Assembly: GCF_000421265.1 (NCBI RefSeq) | Contig: NZ_ATWN01000008.1 | Location: 62,001-126,000 of the forward strand | Origin: Thalassospira lucentensis MCCC 1A00383 = DSM 14000 | Lineage (GTDB): Bacteria; Pseudomonadota; Alphaproteobacteria; Rhodospirillales; Thalassospiraceae | Length of the DNA: 64,000 nt | Direction of reading: 5' to 3' | In this document: positions 45,056 through 54,992 of the stretch, one piece after another | Position numbering within the stretch: position 1 is the first letter of the stretch | How the letters are laid out: every line of letters starts with the position of its first letter | The notes under the pieces: generated by a model | What the model saw: only the letters and a program-made list of their open reading frames with translations | Databases searched by the model: none | Told to the model about the DNA's origin: nothing | Made by a program: the position numbers and the translations under genes

Positions 45056-45324
45056 ATGACATACCAACCAGCACTCAGAACTTTAAATATCTTCTGATCC
45101 GTTCCCAAAACTCATCTGTCGACTTTTTACACTTGGTAGCCAGAAATCTATTTTCATCGAATTAGTGTTGATGCACTTATCTTCTAACCACCTATATAAT
45201 TTGACTGAACAGTTTTTGTGTGAACAAAAATAATAATATATTTGTATTTACTCTTTTAAATCAAAGCTCTGAATAATAACGAACTATATTAAATGTAATA
45301 TAAATAACGCGGGCTGCGAACTCA
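45056..45324. other. A+T-rich right end of the element, no gene
   Basis: No plausible ORF. From about 45,180 the DNA is very A+T-rich (for example AAAAATAATAATATATTTG), unlike the rest of the window. It ends in GCGGGCTGCGAACTCA directly before the ACA junction at 45325. I see no inverted copy of the left end sequence (TTAAAGGCACCGTTCACATC). Confidence 0.7.
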
Positions 45325-45582
45325 ACACACAGTCAATTTGTTCGTTTTCATAAGCTGATGAAATCGATTGTAGGGGATAACCTCAAACGAAACCGGGCGA
45401 CTTTGAGTGCCAAGTCGGGTCAGGAACTTTCGCTGCTCAAAAGGGGCAAGATCGACCCATTTCGCCGCAATCTCGATGTTACTGGCAATCCGAACAGGTT
45501 CTTGACCATATGCAGAAACCGATATGCAGAACAGGCAAAACAGCCCCCCAAAGAGATAAATCCCGCGCCGCACAAACTGCAT
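45325..45582 (-). pseudogene. Periplasmic solute-binding-like protein, N-terminal half (gene split by the element)
   Basis: It encodes the first 86 residues of the broken gene: a signal peptide (IYLFGGLFCLFCISVSAYG), then VRIASNIEIAAKWVDLAPFE and RFHQLMKTNKLTVC, where the element begins and a TGA (45322-45324) stops the frame. It aligns with the N-terminal part of the intact protein at 45940-46671 (VRVGNVVTVTDPWLLSLTSE and DCIVGEA). An AAGG ribosome site remains. It may still be made as a short exported peptide. The other half is at 17050-17496. Confidence 0.88.
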
Positions 45583-45939
45583 TTATTTCTGCCTTAAAAA
45601 TTTCCATTACGATGAATGAAAACGGCCAACATGGCCCAAGCTTCTATCGTCAAACTGCCAAGTATTTAGTCCCACTTTGATGACCGGGATCCCATCAACC
45701 CATTCTACATTCGGGTCATAAATCAATGATCAGTAAAACGTGACGAAAACTTTGCGCAAACTATTATGTGGCGACGACTTCAGGGCACTTCAACAATACA
45801 ATCGTCCGACACCGGCTGAACGCGCTGAAGCGGGCAACAAAACACACTGATCATGATGTCGAAGGCAGGCTTGTTTGTTTTACGGATAGGTCCCTACATG
45901 CAATTATTGAGCATAAGAAGACGAAACGAAGAACGAACG
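45583..45939. other. Gene-free interval between the split gene and its paralogue
   Basis: 357 bp with no credible ORF. It should hold the promoter of the interrupted gene. A 67-codon plus-strand frame at 45768 has no family resemblance or ribosome site. Confidence 0.6.
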
Positions 45940-46671
45940 TTAAGAGACACCTACCCGATTTGTCGGGATAGCAGTTCCTGTATTGCCAGAACCCTCGTGC
46001 ACTGACCTCAGCCGGGCATCAAATGCCGCAATAAAGTCGCGATTTTTCAGGGTATCGTGGCATACCAAAGCCAGTTCAATGACGTGTACAGGTGGGAACG
46101 GTAGTCTCACAATAGATGGATCGTTATCAAACAGACTTGCATGCGCAATCAGCACATCAATTCGCCCTGCTCCGATCAGGTCGAACCCTTGCTTGATTGT
46201 CCGCAAACCATACCATTCAACGTCTTGCGCCAAGGGAAGTTTCATGCGTGGCAATGTCGCAAGATAGCCGACCGTCACGCTATCATCACGCAACAAATCT
46301 TCCCCCGTCCGGGCGAACATCATCATTTCAAACCTGACCTTGTGAACGGATGCAATCGTCTCAGCAGGCTCGATTGCGGCCTCGCCAACGATGCAATCAA
46401 CTTGCCAACTTGCGAACAAACCATACAATCGGTCAAACGGCAGACCATCGGACCATTGTCGTCCCGACATTGCGCGCAACGTTTTGTAGAAATTCTTTTG
46501 CTCCGATGTAAGCGACAAAAGCCACGGATCGGTAACCGTGACAACATTACCAACCCGAACACTTTCCTCGCTGTCATCTTGCGCGTGCGCCTCACTGAGC
46601 CAAACAACCCCCACCACAGCTATCAAGAAAAGCACACACCAATTTCCGACAGTCACCGCCCGTAACATCAT
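45940..46671 (-). CDS. Periplasmic solute-binding-like protein (intact paralogue of the split gene)
   Basis: A 243-residue exported protein (signal peptide near VLFLIAVVGVVWLSEAHAQ). The body resembles a family 3-like periplasmic binding protein: PFDRLYGLFASWQVDCIVGE, VRFEMMMFARTGEDLL, GLRTIKQGFDLIGAGRIDVL. ATG 46671 follows AGGGTGG. It lies directly beside the gene broken by the mobile element and shares its length and motifs, so the two were tandem paralogues. No transporter genes adjoin; a diguanylate-cyclase-like gene lies divergently, so a sensory role is possible. Confidence 0.78.
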   Translation of the reverse strand: MMLRAVTVGNWCVLFLIAVVGVVWLSEAHAQDDSEESVRVGNVVTVTDPWLLSLTSEQKNFYKTLRAMSGRQWSDGLPFDRLYGLFASWQVDCIVGEAAIEPAETIASVHKVRFEMMMFARTGEDLLRDDSVTVGYLATLPRMKLPLAQDVEWYGLRTIKQGFDLIGAGRIDVLIAHASLFDNDPSIVRLPFPPVHVIELALVCHDTLKNRDFIAAFDARLRSVHEGSGNTGTAIPTNRVGVS

Positions 46672-46982
46672 GTCGCCACCCTGATAGAAATAAAGTTCTC
46701 TTGCAGGCATGTGGCGCTGAGACTTAAAGGGTTCAAGAAGCCCCTGTTTACCGGACATCATAACCATGACATTCACAATGACTGAATTTGTCATGATTTG
46801 GTTGATAGTTTCTCGTGACTCTTGACTAGTATTCGAACGATGATGACCAAATATGTAAAACGCGCACGGCTTAAACGATGCGATAAAACGAGCAAGGTCA
46901 CACGATACTGTCGCAACGTGACCATGGTGGGATACAGGTAAAACAACGTGGGAATTTGGTTATCTGATCGGAAAAGCAGACC
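46672..46982. other. Divergent intergenic region, no gene
   Basis: 311 bp between the periplasmic protein and the GGDEF gene. It must hold both promoters. I could not pick out a convincing -35/-10 pair or operator. Confidence 0.5.
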
Positions 46983-48014
46983 GTGACAGCAACAGCGACA
47001 ACCAAGATCGCAAATCCTCGTGACATTGCGCAAAACGTGATGACGCTGATTAATGAACTGAACCTGCAGCCAACCCCGCAGGTCTATCATGTATTTTACA
47101 GCTATCTGACCGACGAAGTTCCCGAACTCAGCCAATTGATCAAGGTGCTGATCCGCAACACCCAGGAACTTGATGAAGAAACCGTCTTTCGGATTTATCA
47201 CAAGTATCTTGGAAGCAACGCACTTCAGCAAAAAATCGATCAGGGCGTAGAAGGATTGCAGGCAGCGGTAGAACGCGTTGAAGAGGCGGTTCATTCCGTT
47301 ATCCGCGACACCGAAATATTCTGTGATGAAATTGACACAGCATCAAACCGGCTGACCGAAGACGGAATTTCGCCTGAAGATGTGCACTGCGTGACACAAA
47401 ACCTGTCAAAGGCCACGCACACGGCGCGAAATCGTTATGGTGATTTCAACAGTAACCTTGGTGAGTACCATCAGGAAGTCCGTCGCGTGCGCAGCGAACT
47501 GGAACTGGTGCGTCGTGATGCCCTGACAGACACCCTAACCGGGATCGCCAACCGCAAGAACTTTGACACATCGCTCCGCGATGCTGTTACCTCAACCATG
47601 GAAACTGGTGTCGAGCTGTCGTTGCTAATGATCGACATTGATCACTTTAAGGCCTTCAACGATAATTTCGGTCACCGCACTGGCGATGGCGTCTTAAAAG
47701 CAGTGGCGCGAGTTCTGGTAAATTCGACCAAGGGTGCGGATACTGTTGCGCGTTATGGCGGCGAGGAATTTGCCATTATCCTGCCCGACACGTCGCTGGA
47801 AAATGCTAAAAAGCTGGCAGATAAACTTCGCAACAATGTCTCCATGCAACAGATTATCAATAAAAAAACAGGAAAGAGTTTCGGTAAGTTAACTGTTTCA
47901 ATCGGCTTGACGTCCTACCGACTTGGCGAGAATATACTGGAATTTGTTGATCGTGCCGACAATGCGCTATACGAGGCAAAACAAGGTGGGCGAAATACCT
48001 GTATGTCTCAATAA
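46983..48014 (+). CDS. GGDEF protein, probable soluble diguanylate cyclase
   Basis: A 343-residue protein with a helical N-terminal half (about 1-175, coiled coil in the last part) and a C-terminal GGDEF domain: DTLTGIANRKNFD, LLMIDIDHFKAFNDNFGHRT, ARYGGEEFAIILPD (active-site GGEEF) and a final ADNALYEAKQGGRN. All catalytic residues are present, so it should make c-di-GMP. No RxxD product-inhibition site is visible directly before GGEEF (the sequence there is KGADTVARY). No membrane helix. The start is GTG behind GGAAAAG. Confidence 0.88.
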   Translation: MTATATTKIANPRDIAQNVMTLINELNLQPTPQVYHVFYSYLTDEVPELSQLIKVLIRNTQELDEETVFRIYHKYLGSNALQQKIDQGVEGLQAAVERVEEAVHSVIRDTEIFCDEIDTASNRLTEDGISPEDVHCVTQNLSKATHTARNRYGDFNSNLGEYHQEVRRVRSELELVRRDALTDTLTGIANRKNFDTSLRDAVTSTMETGVELSLLMIDIDHFKAFNDNFGHRTGDGVLKAVARVLVNSTKGADTVARYGGEEFAIILPDTSLENAKKLADKLRNNVSMQQIINKKTGKSFGKLTVSIGLTSYRLGENILEFVDRADNALYEAKQGGRNTCMSQ

Positions 48015-48211
48015 AAAAACACATACCGGGTCTACCGGAAAATAAGACCATCTTTGGGCCTATCTATGCCATAAGTGGTGTGATGCGAATTTGACTTCGA
48101 GCAAACCCGATTGTGTCTCGCCAAGCCAAAATGAACAGACCGAACCTCTTATATTCGGTCTTGTGTCATACAACATAAGAATGCAATGGCTTTGCGGGGC
48201 GGAGCGACCAT

Positions 48212-49246
48212 ATGACGCGAAACAAATCCGAACGTAAAATTGAACTTGAACACAAGATTTTCAAGACGTTCGAAGAATGCCACTTTCAAAAGTCTGATAT
48301 TTCAGACGAAGCTCTGTTTGTGCTGCAAATGGCCGAGGGATCGGTTGTTTCGCTGCCGTTGCGTGCTATCTGCCGCGAATTCGATATTGATGTGAATTCC
48401 AAGGATGGCGAGTTGATCAGCCTGATCGACAAGGCCCTTAATTTCATTAACATATTGCGCCCGGGCGATGACCTTCCGCTTGAAGTTCTGACCGGTGAAG
48501 CATCGTGGGATGTCGACGAAGCACATCAGGCGATTGCCTATAACCGTATCACCATGCAACTCGTGACCTGGATGTCGGGCAACGAAGAACTGATCACGGA
48601 TCCTGATCAGCTCATGCAGATCGCGGAAGACCCCGGCACCAAAAAGAAGATCAATCAGGCTTTTGACGAAGTCGCCGAGAAGCTTGGATTGGGCAAGGAA
48701 AACCGCGAAGAAGTCGTCAATCTGGTTCATCAGGTTGCAGACGAACTTTCCTATGTCGAGACCTTGCGCGAGAAATATCGAAGCATCAAGATGGTTGACC
48801 GCAAGATGCAGGAACTTCGCCGCATTTACGCGCATGAAAAAGGCGTTCTGGAAACTGTTACCCAAGCCATCCGCCTGCTTGATGATGCCAAGAAGAAGTT
48901 CGAAACGACGTTTGAAGAGATTGACGCCAATACCGGCGAAATCATGTCCGTCCTGAAAAACTTTTCGTCCCAACGGCAATATATCCGCACCAAACGCGAT
49001 GACCTGCATCGGCGCCTGCGCGCTTGGGAACCGCTCATTGTTCAGTGGGAAAACCTTGAGGTTGAGCGTGGCCCAGTGGCCGTTCGACTTGTGCGAGACA
49101 CTTACCAGTTCCTCGCACCGCGCTTCATGAAGGTCAAACAGTGGCTTTTGATGACCAAGATGCAAGATGGCATCGCATCCGGGCAAACATTCAAAGATGA
49201 AGACGAACGCATGGGTGCGCTCAAGGGCAAGATGATGCAGTGGTAA
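48212..49246 (+). CDS. Conserved hypothetical helical protein, 344 aa
   Basis: A soluble, highly charged, helix-rich protein with a long coiled-coil region around residues 185-270 (YRSIKMVDRKMQELRRIYAH). No signal peptide, membrane segment or enzymatic motif. GGAGCGACCAT precedes the ATG and a strong terminator follows. I recognise no named family; it looks like a vertically inherited alphaproteobacterial protein, perhaps structural or an adaptor. It stands as a single-gene unit. Confidence 0.72.
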   Translation: MTRNKSERKIELEHKIFKTFEECHFQKSDISDEALFVLQMAEGSVVSLPLRAICREFDIDVNSKDGELISLIDKALNFINILRPGDDLPLEVLTGEASWDVDEAHQAIAYNRITMQLVTWMSGNEELITDPDQLMQIAEDPGTKKKINQAFDEVAEKLGLGKENREEVVNLVHQVADELSYVETLREKYRSIKMVDRKMQELRRIYAHEKGVLETVTQAIRLLDDAKKKFETTFEEIDANTGEIMSVLKNFSSQRQYIRTKRDDLHRRLRAWEPLIVQWENLEVERGPVAVRLVRDTYQFLAPRFMKVKQWLLMTKMQDGIASGQTFKDEDERMGALKGKMMQW

Positions 49247-49287
49247 TAGAGACCTGCACAGAACACGACAGCTAAATCACAAACGAA

Positions 49288-49316
49288 AAATCGCGGTTTA
49301 CTCCGCGATTTTTTTT
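49288..49316 (+). terminator. Rho-independent terminator
   Basis: Stem AAATCGCGG / CCGCGATTT with loop TTTACT and a run of eight T residues, 40 bp after the gene at 48212. Confidence 0.9.
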
Positions 49317-49352
49317 GATTCTAGGCCTCTATTCTGACCCGTTCAGAATACG

Positions 49353-49670
49353 TCAGCTCAGCATAATTTTAAGTGCTATATGTCCATCAATCGTCGTGAT
49401 GGATTTGTTCGAGGATGCAGGCACAGGTACTCTTGTATCAATGCAATAAGCGATCATTGCCGCAGCAAGTTCCGCCCCCGAGCTCGGCACGACGACCTTT
49501 TCGCCGGCATCCGATGTGATTGACATCCGCACGATGACTTCCGGCTTTTTTTCGATCTCAAGACCGCTAATCTGCCCTGACGGAAGAGGTTTGCCCGAAC
49601 GACGGCGATATGCCATCAGCGCCTTGACCAGTTCACCATCTTCAAAAATGATACAGCGCATCTCGCGCAT
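49353..49670 (-). CDS. Hypothetical protein, 105 aa
   Basis: A small soluble protein with an alternating strand/helix pattern (MRCIIFEDGELVKALMAYRR near the N terminus, ELAAAMIAYCIDTRVPVPA near residue 75). It carries no known motif. A GGGTGAG ribosome site precedes the ATG. It stands alone between two other units. Family unknown. Confidence 0.6.
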   Translation of the reverse strand: MREMRCIIFEDGELVKALMAYRRRSGKPLPSGQISGLEIEKKPEVIVRMSITSDAGEKVVVPSSGAELAAAMIAYCIDTRVPVPASSNKSITTIDGHIALKIMLS

Positions 49671-49800
49671 GACTGCTCACCCTGCAATTTTTCCTTAATT
49701 GCATATGGTAGTGCCAAGTAACAAAACAAACATTAACGCACGAAAGAATAACGACTTAGGGCTTTTCAAACCGGGTCGCATCCCGGTTCCGGCAGCACAA

Positions 49801-50424
49801 TCAGCTTGATGCCAACCAAACGCCAACAGCAACCATCAAGGTTCCTGCGATGCGGTTGAGTATCCGGACATTGCCACTTTTTTCAAGGAACCGACGCAGC
49901 GAACGGCCACCTGTCGCATACAGCGTCATGCAAATCAGTTCGGTCATCAGGATGATTGCAACCAGCACCGAAAGCTGAGGCGCCATCGCATGTTCCAGAC
50001 TAATAAAGGGGGGCAACAATGAAATCATGAAGGCCCAGCCTTTCGGATTGGCAATAGCCGTCACAAAGCCCTGGGTCATCAAGCCATAGGGTGTTGCCGT
50101 CTTCGCACCTGAGACTTCGGATGAAATTGCCATGCGTCCACGCGATAACCACAACTGAATGCCCAACCACGCCAGATAGCCGCCGCCGATATATTTAAAG
50201 ACAGCAAATATCGCCGGGTACTGCAACATTACGGCTGCCACACCAAGTGCCGATGCCACAACAACGATCCCAACGCCGACCAGTTCGCCCATCATCATCC
50301 ACAAGGTACGGCGAAGACCAATGGTCATGCCAAGTGTCAACGCAAGCGTCATGCACATGCCCGGCGTAATCGAGACAAAAAAGGCCGTCGGGATAAAGGC
50401 CCCGATCAAGGACAAACTGACCAT
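49801..50424 (-). CDS. LysE/RhtB-family amino acid exporter
   Basis: A 207-residue inner-membrane exporter with six helices. Family motifs are SITPGMCMTLALTLGMTIGL (helix 1-2), GGGYLAWLGIQLW and ANPKGWAFMISLLPPF. ATG 50424 is chosen for AGGAATATTCT upstream and because the first helix begins at once; the frame is open to 50478. The substrate is probably an amino acid such as a homoserine or threonine type, but cannot be read from sequence. Confidence 0.88.
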   Translation of the reverse strand: MVSLSLIGAFIPTAFFVSITPGMCMTLALTLGMTIGLRRTLWMMMGELVGVGIVVVASALGVAAVMLQYPAIFAVFKYIGGGYLAWLGIQLWLSRGRMAISSEVSGAKTATPYGLMTQGFVTAIANPKGWAFMISLLPPFISLEHAMAPQLSVLVAIILMTELICMTLYATGGRSLRRFLEKSGNVRILNRIAGTLMVAVGVWLASS

Positions 50425-50513
50425 AGAATATTCCTGTGACGGTGGGTGGCGCGCAACTGTGATACGCAAATCTCGCAATTCGCAAAATCACGGCAAAACC
50501 ACTACCCGATAAC

Positions 50514-50738
50514 GTGAAACGCAGCCAGCGTCTTTTTCAAGATAACGGCATCTCTGAAGGTAAAAAATGCCCCGTCAAAGCCAAAGATAAACCTGCGGAT
50601 TGGTATGGCTCGCTAAATTCCACTCAAAAAAGCCAACAAAAGATACAAAAATTACTTGACCTTCGTGGACGCTCAAACGAAATTGGGGACGTCGCCAGCA
50701 CCGTCTGGCCTAGAAAACCATTTGATGAAGACCGATGA
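50514..50738 (+). CDS. Small hypothetical protein, 74 aa
   Basis: A basic, soluble short protein starting at GTG (KRSQRLFQDNGISEGKKCPV), with a Lys/Gln-rich middle (STQKSQQKIQKLLDLRGRS). The family is unknown. Its stop overlaps the start of the next small ORF by ATGA, which favours both being real. No good ribosome site is visible, so confidence is limited. Confidence 0.45.
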   Translation: MKRSQRLFQDNGISEGKKCPVKAKDKPADWYGSLNSTQKSQQKIQKLLDLRGRSNEIGDVASTVWPRKPFDEDR

Positions 50739-50881
50739 CCGCAGACAATTGCAACATTGATGCATTTGCCGATCGCGCCGAAGCCACCGCTTCGGGCGCC
50801 TTTGTGCTGTCTGCTCTCAACCTACTTTTCGGTCTACTTGGTCTCGCTGCCCTAGGCGCGCTACGACTTACACGCCCCTGA
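50735..50881 (+). CDS. Small membrane peptide, 48 aa
   Basis: Starts with ATGA overlap on the 74-aa ORF and encodes a hydrophilic N terminus followed by one membrane helix (SALNLLFGLLGLAALGALRL) and a basic end. Below usual annotation size. The overlap and the clear helix are the evidence; function unknown. Confidence 0.45.
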   Translation: MTADNCNIDAFADRAEATASGAFVLSALNLLFGLLGLAALGALRLTRP

Positions 50882-50941
50882 GCGAAAGACGACGGACCAG
50901 ATCACGCAAACGAAGTTGATCATGGTGCCGCAGCTCAGGGG
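50875..50941. repeat. 9-bp inverted repeat upstream of leuA
   Basis: CCCCTGAGC (50875-50883) and GCTCAGGGG (50933-50941) are exact complements 49 bp apart, across the end of the 48-aa ORF and 86 bp before leuA. No T tract follows on either strand. It could form a leader stem. Confidence 0.4.
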
Positions 50942-51026
50942 AAAAAGTCGCGCCAGATGGCCCGCACTCCTTCCAGACAGAATTTATATATACCGGGCAA
51001 GGCCCGTTTGATCAGGAAACAAGACA

Positions 51027-52577
51027 ATGGCTAGTGCAAACGACAATCGCGTCATCATTTTTGACACCACCCTGCGTGATGGGGAACAATCCCCGGGTGC
51101 GTCGATGACGCTCGATGAGAAACTGCGTGTGGCACATGCTCTGGCGGAACTGAAAGTTGACGTCATCGAAGCAGGCTTTGCCATCGCATCGAATGGCGAC
51201 TTCCGATCCGTCAATGAAATCGCCAAGCAAATCAAGGGCCCGACCATCTGTTCGCTGTCCCGTGCGGCCAAGGGTGATATTGAACGCGCTGCTGAGGCGC
51301 TGGAACCTGCGGAAAACAAACGTATTCACACCTTTATCTCCACAAGCCCGCTGCACATGAAATACAAGTTGCAGATGGAACCAGAACGCGTTCTGGAAAA
51401 AGTCATCGAAAGCGTGACACTGGCACGCAAGTTCACCGACGATGTTGAATGGTCGGCAGAAGACGGCTCGCGGACAGAGCACGACTTCCTGTGCCGCTGC
51501 GTTGAAGCGGCAATTGACGCCGGAGCAACCACAATCAACATCCCCGATACGGTTGGCTATACCACCCCGACCGAATATGCCGATCTGATGACCATGCTGT
51601 TTAACCGCGTGCCAAACATCGACAAGGCAATCCTGTCGGTTCATTGCCACAATGATCTGGGCATGGCGGTATCGAATTCGCTGGCAGCGGTTCATGCCGG
51701 TGCACGTCAAATCGAATGCACCATCAATGGTTTGGGTGAACGTGCCGGGAACGCCGCACTCGAAGAAATCATCATGGCGTTGAAAACCCGCAATGATGCC
51801 TTCCCGTATGAAACCGGCATTGATTCAACCAAAATCATGAACGCATCGCGTTTGGTTTCGGCCGTTTCGGGCTTTGTTGTCCAGCCAAACAAGGCGATTG
51901 TTGGCGCGAACGCATTTGCCCATGAAAGCGGTATCCATCAGGACGGCTTCCTGAAAAATGCAGAAACCTATGAAATCATGAAGCCCGAAAGCATCGGCCT
52001 GAATAAGTCCAGTCTGGTGATGGGCAAGCATTCCGGTCGCCACGCCTTTAAGGAAAAGCTCAAGGAACTGGGCTTTACCGAACTGGGTGATAACGCCATC
52101 GAAGATGCCTTTGCGCGTTTCAAGGAACTGGCCGACAAGAAAAAAGAAGTCTACGACGACGATATCGTCGCCTTGGTCGATGATGGCATGCGTGACAACG
52201 AACACATCAAGTTCGTTGGCCTGACCGTGACCTGTGGCTCCCGCGGCCCGCAGACGGCGGAACTCAAACTGACTGTGGATGGCGAGAGCCGCACGGCGAA
52301 AACCACTGGTGATGGTCCGATTGACGCGACGTTTAATGCGATCAAGGAAATCTATCCCCATGACTGGCGCCTGAAACTCTATCAGGTTCACGCCGTGACC
52401 GAGGGTACCGACGCACAAGGCACAGTGACAGTTAAACTCGACGGTGAAGACCGCACTGTGGTTGGCAATGCATCAGACACCGACACGGTTGTCGCGTCCT
52501 GTGTTGCCTATGTCACCGCGGTTAACAAGCTGATTGAAAAAAGCAAAAGAACCGCACCGGATGCCATGGCGTCCTGA
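51027..52577 (+). CDS. leuA: 2-isopropylmalate synthase
   Basis: First step of leucine synthesis: condenses acetyl-CoA with 2-oxoisovalerate. The 516 residues have the DRE-TIM motif DTTLRDGEQSPGASM (near 10), the metal site SVHCHNDLGMAVSNS (near 207), NGLGERAGNA, and the C-terminal LeuA allosteric domain (KFVGLTVTCGSRGPQTAEL and onward), so leucine feedback inhibition is expected. Normal long-form length. The ribosome site is AGGAAACAAG. No leader peptide with Leu codons is evident. Confidence 0.96.
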   Translation: MASANDNRVIIFDTTLRDGEQSPGASMTLDEKLRVAHALAELKVDVIEAGFAIASNGDFRSVNEIAKQIKGPTICSLSRAAKGDIERAAEALEPAENKRIHTFISTSPLHMKYKLQMEPERVLEKVIESVTLARKFTDDVEWSAEDGSRTEHDFLCRCVEAAIDAGATTINIPDTVGYTTPTEYADLMTMLFNRVPNIDKAILSVHCHNDLGMAVSNSLAAVHAGARQIECTINGLGERAGNAALEEIIMALKTRNDAFPYETGIDSTKIMNASRLVSAVSGFVVQPNKAIVGANAFAHESGIHQDGFLKNAETYEIMKPESIGLNKSSLVMGKHSGRHAFKEKLKELGFTELGDNAIEDAFARFKELADKKKEVYDDDIVALVDDGMRDNEHIKFVGLTVTCGSRGPQTAELKLTVDGESRTAKTTGDGPIDATFNAIKEIYPHDWRLKLYQVHAVTEGTDAQGTVTVKLDGEDRTVVGNASDTDTVVASCVAYVTAVNKLIEKSKRTAPDAMAS

Positions 52578-52600
52578 TCGGTACTTTTCACAAGCTTTGA

Positions 52601-52628
52601 AAAAGGTGGCGGTTTCGCCACCTTTTTT
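52601..52628 (+). terminator. Rho-independent terminator of leuA
   Basis: Stem AAAAGGTGGCG / CGCCACCTTTT (11 bp), loop GTTT, followed by further T residues, 24 bp after the leuA stop. Confidence 0.92.
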
Positions 52629-52729
52629 TTGCGCGCTCTTTATCGCACGTCACCGGTTCTGTCTGATGCAAATATCGTGCGGTCGCACTTTGTGATATCA
52701 TCTTGTGAAACCATGATCGGGGTGATGAC

Positions 52730-53644
52730 ATGCTTGGATTGCATAGTTCCGGACACTGTCGCTTGGGATTTCTGCTGGCTGGTTGCCTGCTTTGCGTGAG
52801 CACCTTCTATTCGATTGCGGGAATTCCACACGCCGCGAAAGCAGATCCGGGGCAGTCAATCATGGTCCCTGCTCAGCCTTATCCGGTAAGTGGCCTGCGC
52901 CAACGATTGATCGCCGATGGGAAAACAATCCCCGGCGTTGACGACAGCATGCAATCAGATATCCCGGCCCGCTATTTCCCGCCAAAGAACTCCGATCTGG
53001 CCCAAGACCGCAAACATGCCGCTGTTGTCGCCCTGCCCGATTGCGATGACCGATTTCCCGAAAACTGGATTTCCATTCTGCAGGATGCGGGCCTTGGCGT
53101 TTTGCTGATTTCCCCGTATCAGGCCCATCCGTCGCAGGCCTATTGTACAGAAGGTTCACTCGACAAACCCAAACACGGGGTCACCTATTGGGCATTTGAT
53201 GCCCTCAGCGCACTTTCCTACCTTGCACAGCAACCAGACATCGACCCGAAACGAATTGCAGTGTTTGGCTATGGGTATGGAGCCGCCGCGGCCCAGTTCA
53301 CCATTTACCGTCATGGACTGGCCAAACGCATCCCCGAACGGTTCCGTGCACTGGTCGGGCTTCGTCCGCAATGCATGTCGGAGATGGATAATTTTGTTCC
53401 AAGCTTATTGGTCGGGGTTAGGAATGACCCGTTCAATCCCCCTGCATGGTGTCAATGGCGCATTGACCGTGACCTTGAGCCCAGCCGGAAACCAGTGCAG
53501 TTGGAACTGGTGAACAGTGACGAAACAATTGAAAAACAAGCGACTCGGGAATGGCTTCCTGTTGAAAACAGTCCAGCAGTCGTATACCTTATCACGAACT
53601 TCCTGTCTGATAATGAGATTGAAGACAAAAGCGGTCAAAATTGA
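52730..53644 (+). CDS. Exported dienelactone-hydrolase-like protein without a nucleophile
   Basis: A 304-residue protein with a signal sequence (LGFLLAGCLLCVSTFYSIAG). The body follows the alpha/beta-hydrolase order (HAAVVALPDCDDRFPENW, then AFDALSALSYLAQQPDIDPK then RIAVFGYGYGAAAAQ). The nucleophile elbow should be GxSxG or GxCxG, but here it is GYGYG with Gly in the catalytic position. Either the protein is not a hydrolase or it has become a binding protein. It is a single-gene unit. Confidence 0.72.
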   Translation: MLGLHSSGHCRLGFLLAGCLLCVSTFYSIAGIPHAAKADPGQSIMVPAQPYPVSGLRQRLIADGKTIPGVDDSMQSDIPARYFPPKNSDLAQDRKHAAVVALPDCDDRFPENWISILQDAGLGVLLISPYQAHPSQAYCTEGSLDKPKHGVTYWAFDALSALSYLAQQPDIDPKRIAVFGYGYGAAAAQFTIYRHGLAKRIPERFRALVGLRPQCMSEMDNFVPSLLVGVRNDPFNPPAWCQWRIDRDLEPSRKPVQLELVNSDETIEKQATREWLPVENSPAVVYLITNFLSDNEIEDKSGQN

Positions 53645-53808
53645 ATTAAACCGCCAAGACCATATTCCTGATCATGTTTTTGTTGCTTTAATTCAAGAAT
53701 TTGACGCGCCTTAATTATTCCTCAATCCCCTGAGCAGATTATTCGTGCATCGGCTTAATCCTTGCGCTATCAAAGCCGGTACATTCGTATTCAAGATTTT
53801 ACTATTAA

Positions 53809-54867
<1,059 letters not shown>

Positions 54868-54891
54868 ACCAGATCTGATCGAAAAACTTTT

Positions 54892-54926
54892 CACCGGGTC
54901 GTATCCACACTGGACGCGACTCGGTG
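54892..54926 (+). other. Hairpin between mreB and mreC
   Basis: CACCGGGTCG pairs with CGACTCGGTG (10 bp, one G-U in RNA) around a 15-base loop, followed by ATTTCGTT. The T tract is poor, so it may be a weak attenuator or an mRNA-stabilising stem protecting mreB message. Confidence 0.5.
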
Positions 54927-54992
54927 ATTTCGTTAAGGTTGGGTATCCTGATGGGATATTCGATAACCTTTCTCGAAATGCGAGGAATACTC

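Larger units (their letters stand above)
17497..45324. mobile_element. 27.8 kb Tn554-like recombinase element carrying mercury and copper resistance
   Basis: The ends are defined by the gene they interrupt: removing 17497-45324 and keeping one copy of the ACA direct repeat (17494-17496 and 45325-45327) joins two pseudogene halves into a continuous 233-codon frame. The outer ends show no obvious terminal inverted repeat, as in Tn554 and unlike DDE transposons. The left end carries three tyrosine recombinases and a small TnpC-like gene, and the rest is mer and cop cargo. Base composition looks more A+T-rich than the flanks, especially at 45,150-45,320. The relation to Tn554 is inferred from gene sizes, order and motifs. 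Confidence 0.88.

Noticed and set aside
45768-45971. 67-codon plus-strand ORF between the split gene and its paralogue
   Set aside because: No ribosome site, no recognisable fold, and it overlaps the end of the real minus-strand gene.
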